Positions 11,348 to 22,428 of a DNA stretch of 64,000 bases are shown here, piece after piece. Position 1 is the stretch's first letter. The number at the start of each line of letters is the position of its first letter. This stretch comes from Linyphia triangularis. Lineage: Eukaryota; Arthropoda; Arachnida; Araneae; Linyphiidae. The stretch is taken from NCBI GenBank assembly GCA_963978545.1, contig OZ021721.1, positions 108,969,366 to 109,033,365 on the forward strand, in the 5' to 3' direction. The notes below the pieces were generated by a model. That model was not told the origin of the DNA, did not search any database, and saw only the letters and a list, made by a program, of their open reading frames with translations. A program made the translations under genes and the position numbers.

Positions 11348-12853
11348 AGATTGGATACCACATTATCGGTTGAAAGATCATGTAGTGTTATTATAATAAC
11401 TAGAATAACAGGGTTGTAATTTCAACAGGAACTCGCGCTTTGAACATGATGCATCATATCCACTAAAAACTATAAACTCGACACAAAACCTTTCAAATAA
11501 ATGACAATAAAATACCACAAATACTTTTAAAATCTTTTCAGCCTATTTATAAGTAGCGATACGAAAAGAAAAAAAGCGCAATCACGCCACTGAGAAAAAA
11601 AAACCTAGGTTTCTAGATAAGACTCTTTTAATGCAAATATTGAGCTATGCGAAACGGGGATTGATCTTATAATGTTTACACACCCGCCGTCTCTTTTACA
11701 CAAACAAAACTGAACTAGATATTAGGATAGACTTCCAAAGCCTAGGTTTTCGTTTTATGGATGTAAAAAAAAAAAGAGGCTTTGCACGAAAAGCTGTGCA
11801 GAATTCTAAAAAGAAATTTCCTTCACATTTTTCCAAGGGTTCTGAGACTAGATAAAGGACTAGGCCAAATGATCGATTGAAAGAGTTACCGTCCGAGTTT
11901 TTTTCCTAGTCTGGAAGAAACTCGCATAAAAGTTGGGCATGCATGTAAATATTATGGAAAGGAAGGTTTCAGTCTTTCAACGAAGGCAAAAAACTTCAAC
12001 CTCTTTAGAATTGATAGCTTCTTTACTTGAGGCAGGGTGAATATATAAGTTTTATTTGAAGGTTATTTTTACAAATTCAGAAATAGTTATTCGATAAAAA
12101 TTATCTAAAAATAGTCATTCAAGTCACAGTGTTATCCGTCTTTCCAGTCTATATAATCTATGAAGTAAAATACAGTACTAGATCATTAATAGCGTACCTG
12201 TTTTTGACGCAATAAAAGATAGTTACATTACACTAATCAAAAGTGAAATTGCTTTTCATGCAAAAAAAGGACCCATTTCCGAATAGTTTAAAAGTGCTTA
12301 ATACGATTATCGTTTGTAAAAAAGTTGATGGGCTCTCTTTGCACAGATATGAACGTTTCGTTTAGTATATAGGTGATATCGAGTAATCTAATGTCATTTA
12401 GTAATACACGGAACCCAAGTTGCTGGGGCATATTTCTTCATTTCTTTACACAAATAAGTTGTTATATCATATACAAAAAAATTCATTTGGAGGCTTTGTA
12501 TGCGCAAAATCAAGCAAACAGTTTATAAATACGAGACTACAAGCCTTCAGTAAGTTCCATTCATTTTACACAAATTTGTCGAAACCTTAGCATACGCAAC
12601 TGATTGTAACACAGTAAAATCAATAGTTCAAATATTTTGTGACAGCACTAGTATTGTTGATAACTTCTATTATATTTGTGGAGAAGTGACATTTGCTCCA
12701 CAAAAGATCAGCAGGGTGCTTAAGAAAGTATTTGTATGTTGGCTGAAAGACAGACGATAATGGGAAAAAAAAGACCATTTGCTTCCCCTATAATTTGGAG
12801 GGAGGTGCCCAATAACTTTGATAACTTATCTCTCCATAGTGTAACTAGTTTCT
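11348..12853. other. unassigned sequence
   Basis: 1.5 kb with moderate complexity and no repeat relatives within the window. No ORF worth calling. Confidence 0.4.
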
Positions 12854-13309
12854 GAAGATATAACCAAGAAGAAAAAAGTGAACAGTTGAATACCCTAAAA
12901 TACCATCGTTTATGTGTCCAACCTGGCGTGGCGAAGGACGACTTTGAATTCCAGAGCTTCGTACAGATTGTTCTATAAGTTCAGACGAGGATTGATATGC
13001 ATCCAAGAAATCACTTAGCCGTCAACGTCTTTCTGTCATTCTATGGATGACTTTTCGTGTTTTGATAAAGCCCACATAAATTAGTGCGTATGCATTGAAT
13101 GAACTTGTTTGAGATTTGGATCTGTTCAAAAGAAAGGTGGAAGGAATTATTGGTATCAATACTTGAACAGAGGAATCTTCTCGAACAAAAAGTCCGAGTA
13201 AGTTCATTTTGCCATCATTATCAGATCTTCGAATAGCTCTTTGGTAAAGAAAAAGTTCATCTGTGACATTGATGGCCAAGTATCGCACATGTGCCCCATG
13301 AAAGGCAGC
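12854..13309 (-). pseudogene. possible exon or gene remnant, one in-frame TGA
   Basis: On the reverse strand one frame stays open for about 90 codons up to a TGA at 13022-13024 and then for about 55 more codons in the same frame to a TAG near 12854. The translation has ordinary amino-acid balance (blocks AINVTDELFLYQRAIRR, LLGLFVREDSS, then RLSDFLDAYQ and QSRPSPRQ), unlike the Lys/Ile/Asn-rich chance ORFs nearby. The upstream edge has an AG after a pyrimidine-leaning tract (TCTCTATAATCAG), which could be a splice acceptor. There is no ATG start in frame. I recognise no family. It could be a decayed exon, a retroelement scrap or chance. Confidence 0.25.
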
Positions 13310-13826
13310 TGATTATAGAGACATCACAAATCCGCCCCCTCTAGGCTATTTTACCGCATACAACAGCTTCCATCCATATGTATCGAATCTATCTTTTTTA
13401 CATAAAGAACGATAATCTTAACCTGTTATTAGAAAGGATTACTCACAGTAATTAATGCCTTCGGTAAATCTGAATTTCTTCCATAATAACTACGAGCAGG
13501 TCAGTAATGGGCACGGCGAGCATTTTCACCAGTTCCTCGCCTAGATAAAGAACTGTACCAGACCAAAAGGTCCATGCTAGTACTGGCCAACTATTGGTGG
13601 ACACTCCCAGATACTCTGTTCATCTGTTAAAAACGACGAGCCAAAATAAAGTGAAAGTCTGAAGAAGATTAAGGTATTCTTAATGTGCATTATACTATTA
13701 ACATATATGCATTTCTCAATGATGTGTAAACATAACAAAAAAAATTATTATCCAGTTTAGCTTGTCTTTGACATATTCGTATTCAGCACATGGATATAAT
13801 TACGAAATGTCTATTTTCCTCTTGAA

Positions 13827-13944
<118 letters not shown>

Positions 13945-14040
13945 ATTGTCCAGTGTTACATTTTTAAATGTGAAATGTATTTTTTGAAGTGAATCATTCA
14001 TTTTAATGTATAAATCAGAAAAGAAAACTAATAAAATGTT

Positions 14041-14146
14041 CTATACTAGAAGACAGGATGAATTGAGCTCACTGAATACGCTGTAAGAACCGGTTCCCCT
14101 ATCGTTGTAGCGTATTGAGTGAGATTCATCCTGTCTTCTAGTATAG
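14041..14146. repeat. hairpin/MITE-like element, 106 bp
   Basis: Arms CTATACTAGAAGACAGGATG (14041) and its perfect reverse complement (14127-14146) continue inward as GAAT..CTCACT.AATACGCT pairing, leaving a loop of about 25 nt (GTAAGAACCGGTTCCCCTAT). It is notably GC-richer than its flanks. The symmetry suggests a short foldback transposon. Target duplication is not resolved (possibly GTT). Confidence 0.72.
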
Positions 14147-14219
14147 TTGACTTTTATAATGTATCTTACATAAACATTAGCATTTAAAACATGAAATAAC
14201 AATACTTTATTTTTATTTT

Positions 14220-14587
14220 TTTTAAATTGCGTTATTTTTAACAAAGTTATATTTTTAAAAAATTACGTTTTTCAAAAAAATTACGTTATTTTTAAAAAAT
14301 TACGTTTTTAAAAAAAATTACGTTATTTTTAAAGAATTACGTTATTTTTAAATTACGTTATTTTTAAAAAATTACGGTATTTTTAAAAAATAAGTTATTT
14401 TTTAAAATAACGTTATTCTTTAAAATAACGTTATTCTTTAAATTAAAAAAAAAAAAAAATCACGTTATTTTTTTAAAAAATGCACGTTATTATTTTTTTT
14501 AAATTCGTTATTTTAAAAAAAATACTTTATTAAAAAAAATTACGTTACTAAAAAAAAAAAAATTTATTTAAAAAAAAAATACGTTAT
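14220..14587. repeat. low-complexity (ACGTTATTTTTAAA)-type repeat
   Basis: Many short variants of ATTACGTTATTTTTAAAA in a row, some inverted (TTAAAATAACGTTATTC). It looks like slippage-generated sequence leading into the 27-bp array. Confidence 0.75.
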
Positions 14588-14778
14588 TTTTGAAAAAATT
14601 GAATTACACTTTATTTTTGAAAAAATTGAATTACACTTTATTTTTGAAAAAATTGAATTACACTTTATTTTTGAAAAAATTGAATTACACTTTATTTTTG
14701 AAAAAATTGAATTACACTTTATTTTTGAAAAAATTGAATTACACTTTATTTTTGAAAAAATTGAATTACACTTTATCG
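14588..14778 (+). repeat. 27-bp tandem array, 7 copies
   Basis: Unit AAAATTGAATTACACTTTA plus TTTTTGAA, repeated seven times almost without change. Because 27 is a multiple of three, one frame stays open and gives a 9-residue repeat KLNYTLFLK. This is a mechanical consequence and not evidence of a protein. Confidence 0.92.
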
Positions 14779-14939
14779 AAAAAAATTTGGTTACACTTTA
14801 TTTCAGAAAATATAACGGTTCCTTACATAAAAAAAATTAAGTTGAAATCTATATCACAAAAGATGAAAAAAAAATTCGTCTCTTTTACAAGTATGGAAAA
14901 AAAAATTTGCAGAACATTATTCTCCGCTGCATTTTAATA

Positions 14940-15397
14940 GAAATCTTTGCCTAATACATAAAGCTCTGAAATATGAAGCCGTAGCACATTATGAAGTTTC
15001 ACTTGTGGCGAGTCAAAAGTCAAAACAAACTGACCTTCATCACCATTACACAGAAGCGTAGTTACCCAAGAGTTGGCAATTAATTACTACGGAGCGAAAT
15101 TTCCACTACCGCGTTGACCCCAGAAAAGTGACGTGCTTCTGGAAACAGCATGGCTTGCTGGATCCTGGAAGACCCATGAGAGTTACGTTAACAAATTGAT
15201 TCTAGAAGGATAGGAAGGACGTCAGTATTTAGACTTAATATCCGTCTTCTATAGTAGTTGGAAATCTAAATCAGCCTTGTTGAAAGGAAGATTCTGGAGA
15301 TATTGTTTCTATAAGGAATCTCATACTTTATGATCAATTACCTAGCTCATATTTCTAGTTAAGGTCAATGTCCGTTTAAAGCTTAGAAATTATATTT
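14940..15397. other. unassigned sequence
   Basis: Moderate-complexity DNA, less AT-rich than its neighbours near 15060-15180. No repeat relative or coding signature that I can support. Confidence 0.4.
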
Positions 15398-15998
15398 TTA
15401 AGGTGACTTGGTACCCTTCAAACTTTTTTCTTTATTTAAGCCTTTAAAATTATAATTTTTACTCATTTGGAAGTATTACTAAGAGCTAAATTTTATTTTA
15501 AAAAAAAAGTTCACATAAAATTTAAAATGTTCCTAGTAATATACTCTAACTTTTTAGGCATTGGATTTAGAATAAGAAAAATAGTTTTCGAGAAAAATGA
15601 TTATTACTGTACCTATGGGTGAAAAAAAAAAGCCTTAAAAAACGCGTACTTTTCAACATTTAAATTTGTAAAAAAAATATTTTTTATTCGAAAATCCATA
15701 CCTATTTTTGTCAAATAGATACTAAGAATGACCTAAAAAAAGTTCAAGTCATTTCATTCCTATTTGCTGAAGTTTTAGCATTTTGTGTAAGGTAGGAATT
15801 TCAAAAATCACGAACTGAGAAAAATGCGTTCGAAACATCAAAGGAGCTATTGCAGCAATGCTAAATCCTCCATAAAAATATAGATTTTCTGCAATTGCAG
15901 CTATCGGATCAGCTCAAAAACTTGCCAGAATAAGGAGAAGGTTTCAAAGATTATAAACACGTACAAAATAGAAAATTTATACTTTGATATTTTTTGTA
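15398..15998 (+). mobile_element. TTAA-GGGG family element E3, subgroup A
   Basis: Starts TTAAGGTGACTTGGTACCC and shares its interior with 47147-47832 and 56913-57642, and in part 21702-22112: blocks AAGCCTTTAAAATTATAATT, CATTTCATTC, TTTAGCATTTTG, AATGCGTTCGAAACATC and AACTTGCCAGAATAAGGAG. The right terminus is missing; similarity fades near 15998 (GATATTTTTTG). No ORF. Confidence 0.8.
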
Positions 15999-15999
15999 T

Positions 16000-16566
16000 G
16001 TTTATTGATATGCACCTAGCGGCACTGTATTTAAAAGATTTATATAATACAAAATCCATTTTCACCGGTATGCAGGTCTGATTATATTGCAGACAAAGAA
16101 ATCAAATTCAATTTTAAAAAGTACCCGATAATTTATTCTCTTAACCAAAATATATACTTCATTCAATATACATAGCTGAACTACTGATTTCATCTTAAAT
16201 TATGTACATTCTAATGGGCACAATAAAAGTTAATTAAAATTAAATAGGTACAGTACTTATGGCTTCAAGTACCTTATTGTAAATTATAGACGAAATACAA
16301 AAGTTTATAATGTTTAAATATAAACTGAAACATTACAAAAATGAATCAATCCCTAGATTTAAGAAATTAAATTGTTCACTCCTGGTGAATAAACATTTAA
16401 AATCCAAAATAAAAAATTAATTGCACTTGGAATAAAGTAAAATCCAATCTAGTCAAATTCATCATAAAGGCAGTATTAAGCATTTAATGAAACATGCATT
16501 GTGTATGTATGGATAAATAGTATTTTAATTTATGTTTATGCATTTGATGAGATAGTCAAGGAGCCC
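16000..16566. other. unassigned AT-rich sequence
   Basis: No supported feature. Confidence 0.4.
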
Positions 16567-16669
16567 ATATAGCACACATCCTCCCAGGGAGGTCCCTGGG
16601 AAGTCATTCGTAGTCCCGTGGATGACTGGGGACTTCCTAGGGACCTCCCTGGGAGGATGTGTGCTATAT
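16567..16669. repeat. near-perfect GC-rich palindrome, 39-bp arms
   Basis: Arms at 16567-16605 and 16631-16669 are reverse complements with a single mismatch, around a 25-nt loop. Each arm itself contains a smaller inverted motif (TCCCAGGGAGGTCCCTGGGA). The block is far richer in G+C than the flanks. It is probably a young foldback MITE, or the joined termini of an internally deleted transposon. A small-RNA precursor is possible but unsupported. The flanks show no clear target duplication apart from possible TATA. Confidence 0.85.
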
Positions 16670-16778
16670 AGGAGAATACGATTTTTTGAAAAGCGTTTTT
16701 ACTAAGAAAAGTTCAATGTATACGACTATTTTGCTATGACTTAAATGCACATTTTTATGTAAATAGTGTTATAGATAA

Positions 16779-16972
16779 ATCAAATCTGAACATCGTAGGT
16801 TAATTTGTTCGGGAGTTATGCTGACTACAGACACACGTACAAGCAGACATTTTTTCAAGATTACTTTTTTGAAATCAGGGTGTTCCAAAACGTGGAGAAA
16901 TGCACACACACAAAAAAAAAAAATTTTTTTTTTGCCCGAATGCTATACTTTCATTACCCTATGTATAATACA
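16779..16972 (-). repeat. dispersed repeat R1, partial inverted copy
   Basis: The reverse strand matches the left part of R1 (TTATACATAGGG end near 16970, poly(A/T), CCACGTTTTGGAACACCCTG, TAGTCAGCATAA, ACCTACGATGTTCA). The GCATGCGC-containing half is absent. Confidence 0.78.
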
Positions 16973-19405
16973 AATGGATAATTAAAAGTAAAGAAAAGCA
17001 GTAGCTGCAAAGGCAAAATAAAAATTTATAAGATAACATAAAACACATAGAGTGAAAAATGCAATTGTTAATTGGGGTTTATTCGAATCAAAGCAATGAT
17101 ATAACTTTTCGAAGGAAACATTTCAAATCCTTTGCAACACCAACATTTTATCAATTTAAAAATCTGTTTCTCTCTTCTGCAAATAACGAAGTAATAATAG
17201 TTAAGAGTAAAATACCTCTATTTCTTCGCAAATAAAGAGAGTAAAGAAATAACGCTTTAATTTGAGATCTCAGCTCCTCTTGTTCAAATATTACAATAGA
17301 AACCCTCGTACCGTCGATTACAGCTTCCGGCGTTTGGGATACGTCTCCGAAATTGGATACAGGTTGCAAAATTAGATCACATCGAAGAGGATATTAACAT
17401 AGTCTATGATTGAGGAACAAGGCATTTGGTTACAAAACAAATATTTATGTAGCCTTGATTGGGACATGTTTGTGTTAGATCCATTCACGGCTTGTGTCAA
17501 GTTTTAATTTTATTTCACTGAAACGCTTTCAAATGAAATGGATACTTTAAGAAACGTTACTTTTTTTTGTCTAGTCTTGCTTTAGGAAATTCACTTATAT
17601 TTGGTAAAAACTCGTCAGTGTCTCAATTATTGGTTTAGATGTAGTATTTAAAATAAAAAATTGAAAGCTCGAAACAAATTTTTTTTCTAAATTTATCGAA
17701 ATTTTATTTTTCTAAATTTTTAGAGATTTTTTTTCATGTATTAGAAATTGTTCTCTCATTTGTAGAGTTGCATTTGTTTTATTTGGTTCCTTGTAAATCT
17801 TAATGCGGTCAATTATTTTTTTAATTTTATAATAATTTATTAATAGCATAAATATTTTGAATGCTATCAATAAATAAATTATAACAATTTATGATTTTAT
17901 TTATAATAATTGTATTAATTAAAAACAATCATTGTTAACCTGCAAACAAATTATTGTTTTTCTTACATTAGATAATTTTATAATTTTAAGTGTATAATGT
18001 ATAATTTTAAGAGTACTTTTAAATATATATATAGTTACAAAGATATTCCTTAGAGTATTCAAAAAACTGTGTCAAAATATTTTATGAAGTGTTACATAGA
18101 AACATCAATAAAATTGACATTTATAAGATTAAACAAGATAAATAAATTGCAACTTTAAATACTTATCCATCATAATAAAAAGGTTCAAAAGTATGGCTTA
18201 TTAAACCCTCATTTCTGAAAATGAACTAATTTCTTAAATTCCTTTCTTTTGTAAAACGCATATTTTGCATTCAAGAAGAAAAACAGATTTTCTAGAAGAA
18301 AAGACATTTCATTATTTTTGTTTTCAAACGCTTTATCTTTAAACGAGCATTACATCACGAACATCTATGTCTATACTATACGTAGAAATGATTAAAAAAA
18401 ACTAAGTAATAAAAGCAATTCAAACCAACTTTTTATGCTTAATTGAGTTCATTTGAAAAAAAATTTACAAAATCAGAAATGCCAAAGAATAAAAACTAAT
18501 AAAAAAAAAAAAAAAGCTCAAGAAAGTCGTCACGTATCAACGACCAGTCTTTTTTTTTTACTCAATTCTTTTATTTCCAAATTAAACATAAAAAGATGTC
18601 CTGTCATGTTTAAAATTTGTTCAAACTACTTTAATTTTTTAATAAGGAATAGCAATTAGTTTTTATTTTATAGTAAAATCCAACTCAACCAGTTTTTGTC
18701 GCAATTGTTTTTCTAATGACTTTTTTGTTTTAGTCATCAGAAAAGGATGTCATGACATGTCTAAATCTATTCGAATGTGAACTAAAAACTGATCCAAAAT
18801 AAAAATGTTCAAGTTTCATTTTTTAATTCTATGATTTTTTATTTTTTTATCGCAGTTTAGGAGCTGAAATTTTTTTACATGCAATTCTTTATCAAGTTAA
18901 ATTACGTTACAATTAACCGGTTACGGACATTAAACAATGAATGCTACTATAAAACTATACTCGGACATTGGCATTTTAATAAATATATATAATTAAAAGA
19001 CCTTTCTATTTGTACGATATTAAATACAAAGTTGAATGACTTTATCCATAAGCTATAAACTTTAACTATCTTTTAAAAACAATAAACAGCTTAAATAAAA
19101 ATTTAAATTGATTAATTGGTTTACTAAAGAGAGATTAATCTAAAAATCTAAATAAAAAAAATCGCATTTCTTATATGAAATATAATATCAGTACTGGCAC
19201 ATTTTACATACTTCTTTTATTATTAAAAAATATTAATATTTTTGTGGGAAAAATATTCATCACAAGCTAAAACGACAATTAAATAGCAATAATTATGTTT
19301 AAAGGTAAAGAACACATCCTTTTTGCTTTCGTGGAATTAAATGTTGTTGCGAACTTTCATATTCGCAAACATAGAAAGGTTTAATACTGGCTACAAGTGT
19401 TAAAT
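16973..19405. other. unassigned AT-rich sequence
   Basis: 2.4 kb with no supported gene. Two loosely similar blocks near 18545-18640 and 18690-18790 (GATGTC.TG.CATGT context) suggest an old local duplication. Short ORFs here are A/T-driven. Confidence 0.45.
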
Positions 19406-19921
19406 ATATTATTACAAAAATCGTCTGTAAATAATTGTTAATAGTGAAGTATTTATTTTAAAGTTCTATTTTATTCCGTATAAAATTGTAAACACTGACG
19501 TATTTATTTTAATGTTCTATTTTTATTTAATTTATAAACAGTGATAATACAGGTTAGAAAAAGGTGGCAACACCTAAATCATTCAGGAAATTTCAAGGCA
19601 TTTCGATCAGGTGATTGGATGGCTGGATTTTGCTAGAAATATCTGTCGCGACTCTATTTAAAGGGACGAAAAAGGACATTACGAGTTCAATTCAGTCGAG
19701 AATCGTTTGCTGTTCGGAAAGCATCGGATGCTTTGTTTACTTTTGCGCTGAGCTGAATTATCGCTGTGATCGAAGTTGTATGTACAGTAGCATGTATTGA
19801 AACTTGATAGCGTTTGTTGTTGTTCAGAGAACTTTTTTGAGGCTTCGAGGGAAGAATAAAATATAGTTTTTATTTACTAAAAGTTGTCATCATTTCGTCT
19901 GAGAAAAATTCGTAACAATAT
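19406..19921 (+). mobile_element. solo LTR, family L1, copy 1
   Basis: LTR body 19410-19917 (508 bp), flanked by ATAT at 19406-19409 and 19918-19921. It aligns along its length with 61958-62422. Shared marks: ACAGGTTAGAAAAAGGTGGC, AACACCTAAA, a TATTTAAAG TATA-like box, CGATCGAAGTTG/TTCGAAGTTG, AATAAA poly(A) signals, and an AACA end. The TG start has decayed to TA. No gag/pol or second LTR lies beside it, so it is a solo LTR left by recombination. The 4-bp duplication suits a Ty3/gypsy-type integrase, but class is inferred. The 61-codon ORF inside (19615-19800) is non-homologous to known proteins as far as I can tell. Confidence 0.82.
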
Positions 19922-20037
19922 TTAAAGAGGTTATGGTTATGTGTGATTTTTTTATCAAACTACAATATTGCGTTACTTTCGAAAAAGAATAGAATTACCA
20001 ACTAATAGCTAACTAGAAACCTATTAGGAGTTAAGAA

Positions 20038-20480
20038 TCTATACATGAATTGCTTGATGCTAATAGGGGCTTTGACATTTTCCCTGAAATTTATTTTTTT
20101 GTGTAATCACTAAAGCAGAGGCATCAATAGAATTTGAAAACCGATTTGTGTGTCCTTAATTAAGGATGTAGTAGCCTTGTAAAGTTTTCATTTGGTGTTG
20201 ACCTTTAATTATAAGCTGAAAAAGAGAATCTATAAAATGTTATTTGGTTGGTTGTTTTCAGATTATCTGGCACCGTCAGCAACACGAGGGCTAGCACCGA
20301 AACATTCGTCATTTGACAAGCCAACATACATTTACAAACACCCATGCCTTTCACGGGACTCAAACCCGCAACCTCGCGGTCTAGAAGCTAGCACTCTAAC
20401 CACTATACCGTTTGGTCGGCTATAAAATCTTGAATCTGTCAGAAAAGTATACTTCTGACATCAAGCAATTCATATATAAG
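20038..20480. repeat. inverted-end unit containing a SINE
   Basis: TATACATGAATTGCTTGATG (20040-20059) is mirrored, with one mismatch, by CATCAAGCAATTCATATATA (20459-20478). Between them lie a 159-bp segment (20068-20226) repeated at 22115-22273, a SINE-1 copy, and a small palindrome TGTCAGAA-n-TTCTGACA (20437-20460). The whole may be a non-autonomous DNA element that received a SINE. Only the inverted ends and the repeated segment are directly seen. Confidence 0.55.
20230..20432 (-). mobile_element. SINE-1 copy with near-perfect target duplication
   Basis: Reverse-strand SINE-1 at 20244-20420: tail TTGGTTGGTTG on the left, tRNA-like head ending TTTGGTCGGC on the right. CTATAAAAT(G/C)TT flanks it at 20230-20241 and 20420-20431 (one difference). 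It has a small deletion (GGGCTAGCACCG where others have GGGCTATAATGCGCCG) and B-box context GGACTCAAACC, weaker than the consensus. Confidence 0.88.
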
Positions 20481-20631
20481 GAAGCATGTCCTTGAGTAGC
20501 ATACGTTTGTTTTTATTGAAAGTTATAATTTTATAGTGATCTTAGTGAGATTTTTCAAACTTGATCTGAGAAACGATTGATAATCACTGACTACACAAGT
20601 TTTTAAAAACCACCTCCATACCCCCCTTTTC

Positions 20632-20865
20632 AACCTCTAAAGATGTAACATAATACTTAAAAATCTACTCTAGCAAATTGGACCTGGCTTATTTTTTTTT
20701 TCTATAAGTATCTTAACCAAACCAGATTATCGGGAAAAAAAACTTTTTCCGTTATTTTGTAAGTAAGGTGAAAAAATCGAGAATAAGTAGTGAAACATGT
20801 TCATTGTTGGCTATCAACTAAACCAATTTAAACCATGTTGTACCGAACAGCGTCGAGTACTTTAG
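20632..20865 (+). repeat. dispersed repeat R2, copy 1
   Basis: Aligns with 35086-35290: ACC(T/A)GG followed by a T run and TCTA(T/C)(A/G)AGTATCTT, CCAGATTATCGG, then AAC.TTT and a late GTACCGAACAGCGTCGAG versus GTATTCGGAAACGCCGGG. Diverged, with gaps. Class unknown. Confidence 0.6.
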
Positions 20866-21701
20866 CTAGTCATACATAAAAATTGAATAATTGATAAATT
20901 AAATCTTTATTGATCCATGGATGAAAAAAGAACCCATATGTTTAATTGAATGAATCAATACAGTCAGAATACAATTAAGAAAATATATTTTCAAAAAAAA
21001 TACGCAATTTCAGCGAATTCTTTCTTATTTGAAAAATCTCAATGCAAAGTAAATGCCCTCATTGTTTTCTCATTTAAACTCTGGATATTTCATTTGAAAG
21101 TAAAGAAAGCCTCAAAATGATAGGAATCTCTATTATTTAAGAGCCTTAGGTGAAAGTTAGAAAGAAGTTTCGGATAATAAATTCAGTCGACCGAGTTCGC
21201 CTGAATGAGCTCTGTGAGGTTTTCCAAAGAGGGATTTTAAACTGTTCCCAGTCTCACTTTCAACCGAAATCTTTTGAAATAACCTCAAGCGGCCTTAGGG
21301 CATCTCTGACTATGTCAATGAAAGTTAATAGGATAGTCTTATGAAATGGAAACTTACTTTTTCCACCACAAGCAGAAATATTAAATATCTTTAAATTCGA
21401 GAAATATTTCGTAAGAGGTAAATTATAGATTATGGATAAAATGGTAAACGGGCATCAAAGTTATTTAATTAAAAAAACGATAACAATGTAATAAATGATT
21501 TATATTTAACTTCAGTAGATTTCGTTTAGAAATAATATTTTTTTGTGTTGTTTAGTGTAATAATTGTATTAAATTTGTGAACAAAAAAATAGTGTATTCT
21601 TCGTTGTAAGTTTAAAATATTTATTTTATAAATATAGTGATTTTCATTAGTTATGGCGAGATCTATTAAAATAAAAATCGTTACAATAATTTGTTTTTTA
21701 T
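20866..21701. other. unassigned sequence
   Basis: No supported gene. The 64-codon ORF at 21150-21344 has no recognisable domain and no repeat relatives. Confidence 0.4.
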
Positions 21702-22112
21702 TTATGGGCACTTGTACCCTTAAAACTTATTTAGTTTTTACTTAAGCCTTTAAAATTATAATTTTTACATATATGAAAGTATTACTTGTAAAAATAAATT
21801 TTAGTAAAAAAAAATTTCACATAGTGTTCAAAGTTTTCAAAATTTAAAAATTTTTTAAAAAATTCATAAATTTGCTAATTCTATGTTTTTTTTTTTTTTT
21901 TTTTCATTCTTCAATATTTTTTCCTGGTTTTTTTAAAAATGCTCTTAGTAATATACTCAAAACTTTTAGGTATCAGACCTCGAATAAGTAAATAGTTTTG
22001 GAAAAAAAATAATAAAAACTGTACCTATAGGTAAAAAAATCATAAAAAATTGATGTTTTTCAGCATTTAAATTTGTAAAAAAAAGTTCATATTTTATTTA
22101 AAAACCCATGCC
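21702..22112 (+). mobile_element. TTAA-GGGG family element E4, subgroup A, truncated
   Basis: Left end reads TTATGGGCACTTGTACCC, a decayed TTAAGGGGACTTGGTACCC, followed by the shared AAGCCTTTAAAATTATAATT block and later ACTGTACCTATAGGTAAAAA. It stops abruptly near 22112 (AAAAACCCATGCC), where the 159-bp repeat begins, and lacks the conserved second half seen in the other subgroup A copies. Confidence 0.72.
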
Positions 22113-22114
22113 AT

Positions 22115-22428
22115 GGCTTTGACATTTTCCCTGAAATTTATTTTTTTGTGTAAACACTAAAGCAGAGGCATCAATAGAATTTGAAAACCGATTTGAGTGT
22201 CCTTAATTAGGGATGTAGTAGCCTTGTAAAGTTTTCATTTGGTGTTGACCTTTAATTATAAGCCGAAAAAGAGGCACCGTCAGCAACACGAGGGCTATAA
22301 TGCGCCGAAACATTCGTCATTAGACAAGCCAACATACATTTACAAACACCCATGCCTAACTCGGGACTCGAACCCGCAACCTCGCTGTCTAGAAGTTAGC
22401 ATGCTAACCACTATACCGTTTGGTCGGC
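22115..22428 (-). repeat. partial duplicate of the 20.07-kb unit, with SINE-1
   Basis: 22115-22273 repeats 20068-20226 with few differences. It is joined directly to a SINE-1 copy (22274-22428, reverse strand) lacking its last bases: GAAAAAGAG runs straight into GCACCGTCAGC, whereas the 20.2-kb copy has 47 more bases there. The SINE head is otherwise good (B-box GGGACTCGAACC on this strand). This is either a duplication of the SINE-containing unit with a deletion at the junction, or a repeated element that hosted a SINE earlier. Confidence 0.75.

Noticed and set aside
18453..18659. 68-codon ORF as a gene
   Set aside because: Lys/Asn/Phe-rich translation driven by poly(A) and poly(T), overlapping a loosely duplicated non-coding block.
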